A DNA stretch of 64,000 nt from Palsa-504 sp963756575 (GTDB taxonomy: Bacteria; Actinomycetota; Actinomycetes; Streptosporangiales; Streptosporangiaceae), in assembly GCA_963756575.1 (NCBI GenBank), contig CAVWOM010000001.1:744001-808000 (forward strand), written 5' to 3'. The notes beneath the pieces were generated by a model that was not told the DNA's origin, ran no database searches, and saw only the letters and a program-made list of their open reading frames with translations. Positions 9,160 through 18,900 of this stretch are shown here, in pieces; within the stretch, counting starts at the first letter, position 1; each line of letters starts with the position of its first letter. Position numbers and translations under genes: made by a program.

Positions 9160-9582
9160 TCATCCTGCCAGCCTCCTCCGTACCCGGAAGACCACGAAGA
9201 TAATCACCACGAGAACTACCAGCCACAACCACCCCGAAGAACTGGTTCCCTGGGGAGCTTTATACCCGGCCGCGACGCACTCCCGAGGAGGGGCGACCCC
9301 GACGCTGAACCTGACGTCGAAATGGATCCCCCCCGCAGTCAGGATCACGTAATCTTCCCCGGCACCTGCGTTCGATGGGACCACCAGGGTCAGAGGGATG
9401 CTCGCAGCTTCCCCGGGGAGGATTTTTACCGGGGAGACCTTCAGCCACGCCATGGCCTCCCCCGGATTGGCCGAGAACGTGACCTCCATCGGGGAATCCC
9501 CGGTGTTCCTCACGTACAGCGGAGTCATCGGGTAGCTGTGTCCGGGGGCGGCCGAGCCCCGGATGCAGATCAATGGGTTCAC
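9160..9582 (-). CDS. Small membrane-anchored protein with an extracytoplasmic beta domain
   Basis: A 140-residue protein from a GTG with GAGGAA just upstream. Residues 20-100 read as an immunoglobulin-like beta-sandwich: PLYVRNTGDSPMEVTFSANP, then LPGEAASIPLTLVVPSNAG, then DYVILTAGGIHFDVRFSVGV. A Gly/Ser linker leads to one membrane helix (WLWLVVLVVIIFVVF, about 118-132) and a basic tail RVRRRLAG. No N-terminal signal peptide is seen, so the true start may be further upstream or the 5' end may be missing. Codon usage fits a real gene. Function unknown. Confidence 0.6.
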   Translation of the reverse strand: MNPLICIRGSAAPGHSYPMTPLYVRNTGDSPMEVTFSANPGEAMAWLKVSPVKILPGEAASIPLTLVVPSNAGAGEDYVILTAGGIHFDVRFSVGVAPPRECVAAGYKAPQGTSSSGWLWLVVLVVIIFVVFRVRRRLAG

Positions 9583-10135
9583 GTCTTCCTCGCGGTCAGT
9601 TCCCCTCGGGTCGCCCCGAACTCCTCATCCCGGACTGCATACTCCTTACCGCTATATCCACCGGCATGCGTCTGAGCCCGGTTACGGTCGCAGTCCCTGC
9701 GGACACGGCTGATACTGACACGGCAAGCACCTGGATCCGTACTGGTAGCCACGAGCTGCCGCCGGTCTGCTAGACAAGCAGGTGACGGGCGAGCTCAGCG
9801 AACTCGCCTGGTTCACCGCCGAGAGAACCGCCCGGCCTGCAGCTGAGCAGGCTCTTCCCCGGCGAGCCGGAACCGGCGGCAGAAGACGGACAAGGACCGC
9901 CAGCGGCGCCGCGCGGAGCGGGCTCGAGTCTCGGATGGTCGCCAGGCCGGGGCAGGGTTCCGTCACAGCAAGAGCTCGTCGTGACGGCGGTGAGCGCGGC
10001 CTTAGCCGTCTGATGGTGGTTGCGTTCACGAGTCCGGTCGGCGAAGTAATCGACGATTCGTCGCCGGCGGGCAGGCATGTTGGACTGGTGACGGGGTAGT
10101 CGCGAAGCGGTCTGGGGCCTGGAAGTGAGGGATCG
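9583..10135. other. Intergenic stretch upstream of the deacetylase gene
   Basis: About 550 bp without a convincing gene on either strand; the frames seen are short and of biased composition. It presumably contains the promoters of the two divergent flanking genes. Confidence 0.45.
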
Positions 10136-11017
10136 GTGATCGCGAGTCGCCGTACGGTGCTGGCGGCCTTGGCGGCAGGTGCGCTAGCGGGCTGTGACCG
10201 GTCAGGCCGCCTGGCTGGTAACGGCCGGGTCGCCTCCGCCGCGCCGGCCGCAGCGGCCGGGAACCGCGCGCCGGGCACTGTCCCGTCCGCCGTCCCACCG
10301 ACGGCGCCCGTGCTGACCCGTGCCGAGGTGGTAGCCCGCTACGGCCACGTCAGGCCGCACACCTGGGGCTTCGGGGGACCTGGGGTGGTCCGCGAGCTGC
10401 CCACGTCGCGGCGCGTGATCGCGCTGACCTTCGACGCCTGCGGCGGCCCGGGCGGCAGCGGCTACGACCAGGCTCTGATCGGCTTCCTGCGCCGGCGGGA
10501 AGTGCCGGCGACGCTTTTCCTCAACTCCCGCTGGATCGACGCCAACCCGGACGTCTTCGACCAGCTAGCCGCCGTGCCGCTGTTCGAGATCGCCAACCAC
10601 GGCACCCGGCACCTGCCCCTGTCAGTCACCGGGCGGTCCGCCTACGGCATCCCCGGCACGCGCAATGCTGGCGAGGTATACGACGAGGTAGCCACGAACC
10701 AGGCCAAGCTCAAGCGGCTCCTGGGCGTCCCGCCGCGCTTCTTCCGGGCCGGGACCGCCTACTGCAACGACGTCGCGGCCCGGATCGTCACCGCCACGGG
10801 AAATCGCCTCGTCAGCTTCTCCGTCAACGGTGATGGGGGAGCCACCTTCACCCCCGGACAGGTCCGCAGCACCGTCTCCGCCACGCCAGGCGGTTCCGTC
10901 GTGATCTGCCACATGAACCATCCCGAGAGCGGCACAGCCCTGGGCATTGCCGTCTCTGTCCCCTACCTGCTGGCGCGCGGGTACCGCTTCGTGCGCCTTT
11001 CCGACGCATTCCGCTGA
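10136..11017 (+). CDS. Polysaccharide deacetylase (NodB-like), Tat-exported lipoprotein
   Basis: A 293-residue protein from a GTG preceded by GTGAGGGA. The N-terminus SRRTVLAALAAGALAGC joins a twin-arginine motif to a lipobox, so it should be a Tat-exported lipoprotein anchored at Cys20. The NodB-fold motifs are IALTFDACGG (Asp100, with Ala in place of the usual second Asp), IANHGTRHL (metal His155 and His159), RFFRAGTAYCND and VICHMNHPE. The missing second Asp is seen in a recognisable NodB subfamily. The likely role is removal of N-acetyl groups from a cell-wall or surface glycan. The gene stands alone. Confidence 0.85.
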   Translation: MIASRRTVLAALAAGALAGCDRSGRLAGNGRVASAAPAAAAGNRAPGTVPSAVPPTAPVLTRAEVVARYGHVRPHTWGFGGPGVVRELPTSRRVIALTFDACGGPGGSGYDQALIGFLRRREVPATLFLNSRWIDANPDVFDQLAAVPLFEIANHGTRHLPLSVTGRSAYGIPGTRNAGEVYDEVATNQAKLKRLLGVPPRFFRAGTAYCNDVAARIVTATGNRLVSFSVNGDGGATFTPGQVRSTVSATPGGSVVICHMNHPESGTALGIAVSVPYLLARGYRFVRLSDAFR

Positions 11018-11070
11018 CTGCCATACCGGGGGCAGGAGCCACGCTGACCACGCCGGATCCGGCCGCGAGC

Positions 11071-11358
11071 TCATCCAGGTAGCGGCGTGCTTTGGCCTCC
11101 GGGCGCCTGGTGGCCCTCTTCCCAGCCGCCCGGTCTCCCGCGGTCCTGGCGGCTGTCCGCCCAGGCCCTGAGCCAGTCGTCGTGGAACCAGCGCCCGAAC
11201 AGCTGGCCGCCATAGATGGCCCCAGCCGACGCCGGTCAGCCACGACTGCACGATCAAGACGGTGCCTACCGCGCCGTAGGTGACCGCGTTCGCGACGATG
11301 AGCGGCCACCACGCGGCAGCAGCCGCAGCCACCTGCCAGCCGCACGCGGCGCGGAGCC
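11071..11358 (-). pseudogene. Membrane-protein fragment (possibly YihY/BrkB-like) cut off at the IS element
   Basis: Reading away from the IS end, the minus strand gives WWPLIVANAVTYGAVGTVLI, then VQSWLTGVG. After a one-base frame change it gives IYGGQLFGRWFHDDWLRAWA and a hydrophilic tail to a stop at 11071. This looks like the last membrane helix and cytoplasmic tail of a polytopic protein, perhaps of the YihY/BrkB group. The 5' part is absent and is not found beyond the other IS end. Confidence 0.55.
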
Positions 11359-11377
11359 TGTCAAACTCCTCGAGACA

Positions 11378-12426
11378 TCAAGCTGCTTGTGTGGTTTGTG
11401 GTGAGGTGCTGGTCTCGATGGTCGCTGGTGGCTCGTTAATCCATACCCTGGCGGGCAGGTCCTTCGGCTGCGGGCAGCCGCCCCGGAACCGCTCTGGGTG
11501 CGCCTGGTAGGCGGCCTGGAGGGTCGCGGCGCGGCGGGCTTGGACCAGGGTCCAGGTGCCGTCGTGCACCGATGCGGGGGTGTGCATGGAGATGCCGGAG
11601 TGCCGGTGCTCGGTGTTGTAGTAGGTGAAGAAGGCTCCGCAGAAGACGTTCGCGTCCTGGATGGAGCCGAATTCGCCGGGGAATGCGGGGCAGTACTTGA
11701 GGGTCTTGAACTGCGCCTCTGAGTAGGGGTTGTCGTCGGATACGTGCGGCCGGGAGTGGGACTGGGCGATGTTCAGCCTGGCGTAGAGGCCGGCGACGGT
11801 GTTAGAGGTCATCGAGGTGCCGCGGTCGGCGTGCACCGCTTTCGGGGCGATGCCGCCGTTGGCGCTTATGGCGTGCTCGATGAACTCTTTCGCCAGGGTG
11901 CCGGTCTCCGTGGGCCAGATCTCCCAGTGAATGGCTTTCCGTGAGTAGATGTCGAGGATGACATACAGCAGGTACCAGATTCCCCGCGCGGGTCCTTTCA
12001 GTTTCGTGATGTCCCAGCTCCACACCTGGTCCGGTGCGGTGGCGAGCAGTTCGGGTTTCTTCCGCGCCGGGTGTACGGCCTGGGCCCGGCGCTCGCCGCT
12101 GGTGCCGCGTTCGCGCAGCAGCCGGTGCATCGTGGCCTGGGAGACAGGTAGCAGCCCCCGTCCAGCAAGATCGTGTAGGCCTGCGCGACGGCCTTGTCCG
12201 CGAACCGGGGCGAGTCCAGCACCGCCAGCACGGCCTGCTTTTCTTCCGGTGACAATTCCGCCGGGTGACGGAACTCCTTCCTTTCCGCCGGCGGCACCGG
12301 AGGCGCGGGATTGCGCTGCCGGTGCAGCGTGGCCCGGGATTTCCCGAGCACCCGGCAGGCGCCGGAGATACCGATCGCCGCCTCCATCTGCGGGAAATGC
12401 GCGTCGATGACCTGGTTCAGTTCCCG
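11378..12426 (-). pseudogene. IS3-family transposase OrfB (rve integrase core), frameshifted
   Basis: The N-terminal HTH part (ISGACRVLGKSRATLHRQRN, then ELSPEEKQAVLAVLDSPRFA) is in one frame up to about 12145. The catalytic part continues one base out of register (MHRLLRERGTSGERRAQ). The core is intact: DQVWSWDITKLKGPARG (first Asp), VHADRGTSMTSNTVAG (second Asp) and SDDNPYSEAQFKTLKY (Glu). A single missing base near 12141-12146 splits the protein. Active OrfAB cannot be made unless the shift is a sequence error. Confidence 0.82.
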
Positions 12427-12854
12427 CCGGAATCCGCGCTGCCTGAGATGTTCTCCAGCAGCGCGAATGCTTTTCCCGCGATGTCCAGCGCGGTCCTGGT
12501 CTTGCCCAGATCGGACTCCAGCTTGTGGTTCCGCGCCGTCAGCTTCTTGTTCTCCGCCTGCAGCCGGGCCAGTTCCTCCGCCTCGGCGCTCTTTCCCGGT
12601 TTCCCCGCCGTGGCAGGCAGGGTGCCCTTTTCCTGCTGATGCCGCCAGTGCTCGAGATGGGAATGGTAGAGCCGCTCGCGGCGCATCAGCTCGCCACGCT
12701 GCGGGCTGCCGTCAGGCAGCGCGTCGTACTCGGCCAGGATCCGCGCCTTGTACGCCGCGGTGAACGTCCGCCGCTTCGGCCGCTCCGGCTGGCTGGAGGT
12801 CACCTGACCATCATGCCCGGTCATCGCGGCCTGGTCAGCGAGGGTCATCGTCAC
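12417..12854 (-). CDS. IS3-family transposase OrfA
   Basis: A 145-residue protein with a Tnp_1-type helix-turn-helix (RRTFTAAYKARILAEYDAL, then GELMRRERLYHSHLEHWRHQ). A leucine-zipper-like coiled coil follows (ELARLQAENKKLTARNHKLE), the usual OrfA dimerisation region. It ends inside the start of orfB in another frame, consistent with -1 programmed frameshifting as known for IS3 elements. The gene itself appears intact. Confidence 0.85.
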   Translation of the reverse strand: MTMTLADQAAMTGHDGQVTSSQPERPKRRTFTAAYKARILAEYDALPDGSPQRGELMRRERLYHSHLEHWRHQQEKGTLPATAGKPGKSAEAEELARLQAENKKLTARNHKLESDLGKTRTALDIAGKAFALLENISGSADSGGN

Positions 12855-12972
12855 TGTCTCGGTGGTCCCGTCTCGCCCTGCTCTACCTCAGAAGGATCTC
12901 TACGTCCCTTGTCTCACACGAGTTTGACAGAGAGGGGCGCGGTCATACCCCGGGATGCAAGAGGCTAACTAA

Positions 12973-13131
12973 GTGACTACGGCACCTTTCCGGCGGCAGC
13001 TGGCGGCCGAGGCGGCACGAGGCATCCAAGCCACTGATGCCCTCTGGCCCGCGGTGATGAGGCTCGATGCGATGGTGTCAGGGTGGGACAGCCCGATCAA
13101 AGACGGCCTCGGACACAGCGCGTCTCCGTAG
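12973..13131 (+). CDS. Short open frame before the Wadjet operon, unidentified
   Basis: A GTG-started frame of 52 codons (TTAPFRRQLAAEAARGIQAT, then DALWPAVMRLDAMVSGWDSP) with plausible protein composition. It ends inside repeat copy B. The first 14 bases recur at 5515. It could be a remnant of a longer gene cut by rearrangement at the IS border. No function assigned. Confidence 0.3.
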   Translation: MTTAPFRRQLAAEAARGIQATDALWPAVMRLDAMVSGWDSPIKDGLGHSASP

Positions 13132-13151
13132 AGCGGAGAATGGATTCGTCT
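13100..13151. repeat. Copy B of the dispersed 52-bp element
   Basis: Matches 5533-5584 at 45 of 52 positions without gaps. CTCCG and CGGAG around TAGAG form a hairpin. AGACG near the start and CGTCT 20 nt later can also pair. It sits 110-160 bp upstream of the likely jetA start, so it could be an untranslated-leader element, a terminator or the trace of a recombination site. Confidence 0.65.
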
Positions 13152-13263
13152 AACGGGGGCGCATCTGGTCGGATTAGGTCGCGGTGCCTTGGTCGTCTCA
13201 GGGTGCTCGGCGACGGTCAGGGAAGTGCGAGTCGCCGTTCATCGTTCGTATCAGCACCCGAAA

Positions 13264-14784
13264 ATGTCGGTCTGCTCCTCTAGCCTTGCTGCCGTGGATC
13301 CTTCGGAACCGGTCTCGCCCGCGGCTGACAGCTCGCGGCATGGCCTGTTCCGTTACCTGACGGTCGAGGAGTCCGCAGATTACCTGGCGATCATGGACCT
13401 TTTCTCGGCCACCCTGCTCGTCGACCTGTCCGCCGCAGAGGTATCCGCGCAGCTTGCCGAACGCGGCCGTGCCATCGACCGCGACACCGTGGAATCACGG
13501 TGCCAAAAGCTCGTCATCTGGGGCAATCTCGTTCCGGCCGTGCGCGATGCCCGGGTGAGCACCGTGGCCGAGTACATCCGCTCCCGCTCCCGCTACCAGG
13601 TGTCGAAGCTGGGCGGGCGCCTGCACCGTGAGGCGGTCGCCATCCTGCATGCAAGCGACGGCGCGCGTGAGGTGGCACGGGAGCTTCTCGGCCAGATAGT
13701 TCAGTCTCTTGACCGCATCCTGGCCACGCTGGACCGGTTCGAGGCCGACGTCGAGGCACTGGCCGGCGAGGTGACCACGGTATTCGGTAACCAGCGACTG
13801 TTCACCGATAGCGTCCGGGACTTTTATGCCTACCTGGCCAGCATCCTCAGCCGGTACGATCTCGGCGGCGAGGAGTACGCGCAATTCAAGGAACTGCTGC
13901 TGGCCTACATCGACCTGATCACGGCCGACGTCAACCGGCATGCTCCCGCGGTAGCCCACCGGGTGAATCTAGTGCTGGAGCAGATCGATCCGCTGCTGGC
14001 TGCCCTGGCCCGGCTGCCTGGGCTCACCCTGCCGGACGGCACGCCCGTCGAGCGCGCTCAGGGACGCACCCGGCAGGACTGGCAGGAGCTGGCTTACTGG
14101 TACGACGCGCTTCGCGGCTCGGGACCAGAGCAGCTTCGGGCGGCGGCGGGCCAGGCACTCGGTCAGCTGATCACCAACGCCAAGCGTCTGCTCGACTCCT
14201 CCGGGACAGGCTTCTCGCGACGCGCCGACTTCCTCCGGCTCGCCCGCTGGTTCGCCGCGGCGGACGACGAGAGCGCCCATCGGCTCTACGCCGCGGCGTT
14301 CGGTGCCTATCCGGCCCGCCACCTGCTCTTCGGTCCGGAGGAGCCGGATCCGCGCATCGGGCCCATGACGTCATGGTGGGACTCGGATCCGGTATCTGTC
14401 CCCGTGTCGCTTCGTGAACGCGGCGACCGGGTCATGCGGGGCCGCAGTTCCCGTGTTCCGGATCCGACGGCCGACCGGCTGCGCCTGACCGCCGAGGCGC
14501 AGCGCGAAGCCGAACAGCGGCTGGCGGCCGCGGCCGAGCTTGCCCGCACCGGATCGCTGCACGGGGCCACGATCTCCCCGGCCGCCCGCAACCTGCTCCT
14601 TGACCTGGTCGCCGAGCTATTGGCCCGGCATCGCGTGGAGATCACGGATCACGATGTCGGCCTGCAACTGCATGCGGTCCCCGGTCCGGATACCGTTGTC
14701 ACCAGTCCCGACGGCACCACCACCTTCTGCGGCCTGAGCCTCCAGGTAGACGGCACCCGGCAAGGGCGGGAGGCAGCGGTATGA
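13264..14784 (+). CDS. jetA: Wadjet protein JetA (DUF2397, TIGR02677-like), kleisin-type subunit
   Basis: About 506 residues from ATG 13264; GTG 13294 is an equally possible start and neither has a clear Shine-Dalgarno. The N-terminal winged-helix region (LFRYLTVEESADYLAIMDLF, then RCQKLVIWGNLVP) and the helical middle (EVARELLGQIVQSLDRILAT, then FYAYLASILSRYD) fit DUF2397. This is the kleisin-like JetA of one Wadjet subtype, bridging the JetC SMC heads. It is followed by jetB with an ATGA overlap. In Wadjet, JetABC forms an SMC motor that extrudes DNA and senses small circular DNA, which JetD then cuts. Confidence 0.9.
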   Translation: MSVCSSSLAAVDPSEPVSPAADSSRHGLFRYLTVEESADYLAIMDLFSATLLVDLSAAEVSAQLAERGRAIDRDTVESRCQKLVIWGNLVPAVRDARVSTVAEYIRSRSRYQVSKLGGRLHREAVAILHASDGAREVARELLGQIVQSLDRILATLDRFEADVEALAGEVTTVFGNQRLFTDSVRDFYAYLASILSRYDLGGEEYAQFKELLLAYIDLITADVNRHAPAVAHRVNLVLEQIDPLLAALARLPGLTLPDGTPVERAQGRTRQDWQELAYWYDALRGSGPEQLRAAAGQALGQLITNAKRLLDSSGTGFSRRADFLRLARWFAAADDESAHRLYAAAFGAYPARHLLFGPEEPDPRIGPMTSWWDSDPVSVPVSLRERGDRVMRGRSSRVPDPTADRLRLTAEAQREAEQRLAAAAELARTGSLHGATISPAARNLLLDLVAELLARHRVEITDHDVGLQLHAVPGPDTVVTSPDGTTTFCGLSLQVDGTRQGREAAV

Positions 14785-15953
14785 CGGGGCGGCGCGTGTC
14801 GACGTCCGGCCTGGACGCGGGGGACCGGCGGCTCGCCGCGCGGTCCCTGCTGGCGTCGCCCATCCTGACCGCCATCCGACAGCCCGCCGAGCTTGACCTG
14901 GTAAGACGGCACGCTACCGCGCTGAAGTCCACCTTCGCCGGCCAACTCGGGTACGCGCTCATCGTCGAATCCGGCTTCGCCCGCCTGGTGAAGGCCCCAC
15001 TGCCGGCCTCCGCGCCGGTCCGTCCCGCCCGCCGGATGAGCGACAACAGCCCTTTCACGCCCGCTAGCTACGTACACCTGGCGCTCGCCTGCGGGGCGCT
15101 GCTCGCCCCGGGCGTGGGCGAGCAGGTTCTCATCTCGGCTCTGGTCGACCAGATCCGGGCCGACGCCGCCGAGCAGGCGATCACGGTGACCGACAGCATC
15201 AGCGACCGGCGCCAGCTGGTCAGGGCGCTGCGGCTGCTGGAGTCCTGGGGAGTGGTGGCCGAGACAGACGGGTCGCTGAGCGCCTGGGGTGAACGAGCCG
15301 AGGACGAGGCGCTCCTCAGCATCAACCGTTCGCTGCTGATCCACCTGCTGCCGAGCCCGCTGCACCACTTCGAGACGGCCGAGGACACCTGGTCGCGTCT
15401 GGCGCCTGAGCCGCCCCGGCGCCGTCTGCGCCAGCGGCTGGTGGAGAACCCGGCCCTGTTCCGCGCCGAGCTGCCAGAGGACGAGCTCGACGTGCTCTCC
15501 CGCGAACGCCACGAGCTAGCCCGCCAGCTCGATGAGAATTTCGGCCTGGTGCTCGAGGTCCGGGCCGAGGGCGTGCTCGCCTACGACCCGTCAGGTACGC
15601 TCACCGACCTGGAGTTCCCCGGCGCCGGCCGGGTCAAGCAGGCCGCGCTCCTGTTGCTTGATGAGCTGGCCGCGGCTCTGGCGCCGTCCGGTGAGTCGCT
15701 CGTCCTGATAGACGGCCAGCCCCGGCCGGGAATCCTGGCTTCGTGGCCCCAGGTCGAAAACGTGCTGGCCAGACTGGCCATCCGGTACCCCAGAGTCTGG
15801 CAGGACGATCCGGACGCGCTGCGCACCGAAGTCGTCGACCTGCTAGCCGCGCTGCGCCTGGCCCGCGGCGTCGACCAGGGCCTGGCCGTCTTCCCGTTCG
15901 CGGCCAGGTACCAGCCGCAGGTGAGAGTACCGGCCCAGGAGGGACTCCGATGA
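14781..15953 (+). CDS. jetB: Wadjet protein JetB (DUF2398, TIGR02678-like), KITE-type subunit
   Basis: A 390-residue protein with paired winged-helix character: LAARSLLASPILTAI near the start, TPASYVHLALACGALLAPGV, and LVRALRLLESWGVVAETDGS as a wing. An extended C-terminal part contains LALAAPS-like helices near residues 280-300. This fits DUF2398, the JetB/KITE partner that binds JetA at the SMC heads. The start overlaps the jetA stop (ATGA) and the end overlaps the jetC start (ATGA), so the four genes are one tightly coupled operon. Confidence 0.9.
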   Translation: MTGRRVSTSGLDAGDRRLAARSLLASPILTAIRQPAELDLVRRHATALKSTFAGQLGYALIVESGFARLVKAPLPASAPVRPARRMSDNSPFTPASYVHLALACGALLAPGVGEQVLISALVDQIRADAAEQAITVTDSISDRRQLVRALRLLESWGVVAETDGSLSAWGERAEDEALLSINRSLLIHLLPSPLHHFETAEDTWSRLAPEPPRRRLRQRLVENPALFRAELPEDELDVLSRERHELARQLDENFGLVLEVRAEGVLAYDPSGTLTDLEFPGAGRVKQAALLLLDELAAALAPSGESLVLIDGQPRPGILASWPQVENVLARLAIRYPRVWQDDPDALRTEVVDLLAALRLARGVDQGLAVFPFAARYQPQVRVPAQEGLR

Positions 15954-18900
15954 GCCAGCAGCACGCTCCGCGCCGCTTTGACGAGCGCTGGCGGCTTTCC
16001 CGCGCCGGGATCGTCAATATCTGGCATTACCTGGACAACGAGTTCGACCTAAGCGGTGGCCGGATGATCCTGCGTGGCACGAACGGGTCGGGCAAGTCCC
16101 GTGCGCTCGAGATGCTGCTGCCGTTCCTGCTCGACGCCGACCGCCGTCGCATGGATGCCACCGGCGCGGCTCGCGTCAGCCTCGACGAGCTGATGCGCTC
16201 CGGCGCGCAGGGCCAGTCCAATCGCACCGGCTATCTTTGGCTGGAGCTGCGCCGGCCGGGCGAGTACCGCACCGTCGGGGCCCTGGTCCGGCACAGTCAA
16301 TCGGCCAGTAGCACCAAGAGCTGGTACTTCACGACGCCGCTGCGTGTCGGCTACGGCCTGGAGCTGATGTCGAGTTCTCGTGAGCCGCTGTCCCGCGACG
16401 CGCTGACCGAGCTGGTGGGGGCCGACCGCATTACGGATTCCCCGGCCGCGCACCGTGAGCGCGTCCGGGCCGAAGTATTCGGCCTGGACGGCGACGCGGG
16501 CCGGGACCGCTACGACAGCCTGCTCCAGCTCCTGCACACGCTGCGCGCGCCCGACGTCGGCAACCGTATCGACGAGGGCCGGCTGCCGCAGATCCTGCTG
16601 GAATCGCTGCCGCCGCTGCACGAGGAAGCCCTGCTCCGCGCCGGCGAGCAACTCGACGGCCTCACCGAGACCCGGGCCGCGCAGGAACGCCTGGAGAACT
16701 CGGCCGAGCGCGTGACCGCCTTCCTCGCCGTCTACCGGCGATATGCCACCGAGACCCTGCGGTCGATGGCGCATGACACCCTGGCCGCCGCCGATGCTGC
16801 CACCGAAGCCGAGCGGAACGCCCGCCGCCGGACGGGCGAGCTGGCGGCCCTGGCAGTGGAGTCCGGCCGTCTGGCGGCGCAGGCCAGGCAGCTCGCCGAC
16901 GAGCTCGCCGAGATCGACCACACGCTGACCGCGATCCAGTCCCGGGAGATCTTCAAGACCGCCGACGACCTGGTCCAGCGAGACAAGGCCGAGGCGGCCC
17001 TGGCCGCGGCGGCTGACCAGGGCCTGGCCGGCGCGAACCGGGAGCGGGCCCGTCACCGTCAGGCCGTTGCGGACGCCGACCGCGATCTGGTGGCGATCCG
17101 CGAGGCCGCCGGCGACACCGCGGCCGCCTTGGCCGCCGCCCGCGAATCGCTCGGTGACGCCGATTTGCCAGACGGGGTCCTGCCCGGTGAGGTCCGCGTG
17201 CTCGAGACCAGCCCGCCGCCCGCGCGGGTGCTGGTGCGCACTGGCCGCCACGACGATCCGGAACCGGTGAACCGCCCGGCGGCCACCCTGGCCGAGCTCA
17301 TCCCCGCCGATCCGGCCGCGGCTCAGCGTAGCGCCGCGGCCGTCGCGGCGGCCGCCGCCGAGCGAGCGGCGGCCGCCGAGCGCCGCCGGGCCGAAGCGCG
17401 GCGGCTCGCCCAGGCGCAGCAGGCGGTGCTCAGAGCCGAGGCCGACGCTGAGCAACTGCGGAGCACGGCCGACCGGGATGCCAGGACTGCCGAGGAACAG
17501 GCTGCCGACCGGGACGCCGCCGCGGTCGAACTGGCCCAAGCGTGGCGGGCCTGGACCGGCGACGTCCGCACGCGCGAACTGGTCGGCGACATCGACTGGC
17601 CCGCTCACCCGGTGGTCGGCCCGCTGATCCTCGACGCTGAGGCGCTGGCCGGCGAGGCGGATGGCGAGCTTAGCGGCCTGGACCGCGCGGCGGCGGAAGC
17701 GGCCCGGCCGGCGCAGGCAAAGATTGAGGCCGAACGGGTGAGGCTCGACGCGGCCGCCGAAGCCAGCCGCGGTCGTGAGCGGTCGCTGCGCTCGGAGCGC
17801 GCCGACCTGTCGGCCAAGCATGATCCCAGGCCGGGTGATCCTCCCTGGCTGGACCCGGACCGTCCCGGCGAGCCGCTGTGGCGCTGCGTTGAATTCACCG
17901 TGGACCTGATCGGCGCCGGTCAGGAGGCACAGGCTGGAGTGGAGGGAGCCCTGCTCGCCGCGGGCCTGCTGACCGCGGTCATCCAGTCAGACGGCACGGT
18001 GGTCGCCGCCGATGGTGAGGTACTGCTCAGCCCGGCGGCCGTCCGGCCGCGCCGGGCTCTATCTGCCGTGCTCCGCCCCGACCCGGCCGCCGGACTGCCC
18101 AGGGATGTCATCGCCGGTGTCCTGGCTGGCGTCGGCTTCGACGACCCGGACGCGGCTACCTCGGTGTCGGCCGACGGCAGCTGGCGCAACGGCCCGCTGC
18201 GCGGCCGGCATGTCGCCGACCTGGCCCGGCATATCGGCGCTGCCGCCCGTGCCGCCCACCGCGGGGAACGGATCGCGCAGATCGACGCCGAGCTCGCGGA
18301 CCTCGGCCGGGCAGCCGCGGAGCGGGCCGAGCGGCGGGCTGGTCTCGACGCCCGTACGGACCAGATCGACGCGCTGGTCCGGGCCGCACCGCGGACCGCG
18401 GACCTGCACGCCGCCCGCCGGGTCGCCGCCAAGGCCGCGGAACGCGCCGTCGGCAGCGCCAGCCGGGCTGGCGAGGAGGAAACCAGGGCCCGTGAACTCC
18501 GTACCGCGTGGGTAATTGAAGTGGGTACCCATCAGGCCGCCTGCGCGCACCTCGGCCTGCCCGCTGAAGGCGGAGCGCTAGAGGGGGCAGTGGTCGCGGC
18601 GCGCCTGGCCCAGGACAAGAGCACCCAGCTGGGCCGGGAGCTCGCTCGGCTCGCTGAGCGCGTACAGCGGCACACCGAGCAGCTTCGCCGGGCCGAGGAA
18701 GCCGCCGCCGTCCGCGACGAAATCGAGCAGGCGGCCGAGGAGTCCTGGTCGGCCTGGCACGCCGCGGCCAGCGAGCTCGCCGCCCAGCACGCCGCGGTCG
18801 ACCTGTCGCTGGAGCAGGCGCGGGCCGAGCTGGCCGAGACCCAGGCGGCTAAGGAGACCACCGAGCGTGATCTGCGGGTAACCCAGGAGGCTGAGGCTGC

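Larger units (their letters stand above)
11359..12929 (-). mobile_element. IS3-family insertion sequence, 1571 bp, inactive
   Basis: The ends are TGTCAAACTC at 11359 and GAGTTTGACA at 12929. About 19-20 bp of imperfect terminal inverted repeat is visible, since both ends also share GAGACA further in. Inside are orfA and orfB in the usual IS3 arrangement, orfB in a different frame overlapping the end of orfA. No target duplication is visible, and the gene fragment on the left does not continue on the right, so the locus was rearranged after insertion. orfB carries a frameshift. Confidence 0.85.

Noticed and set aside
9682..10278. Minus-strand frame overlapping the deacetylase start
   Set aside because: Pro/Arg/Ala-rich without domain; the deacetylase signal peptide on the other strand is clear.
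11359..12929. Simple insertion of the IS3 element into a membrane-protein gene
   Set aside because: The other half of the gene is not on the far side and there is no target duplication, so a later rearrangement is required.
16049..17821. 590-codon minus-strand frame opposite jetC
   Set aside because: It is a mirror of the SMC coding frame with no recognisable domain or ribosome site; jetC motifs prove the plus strand.
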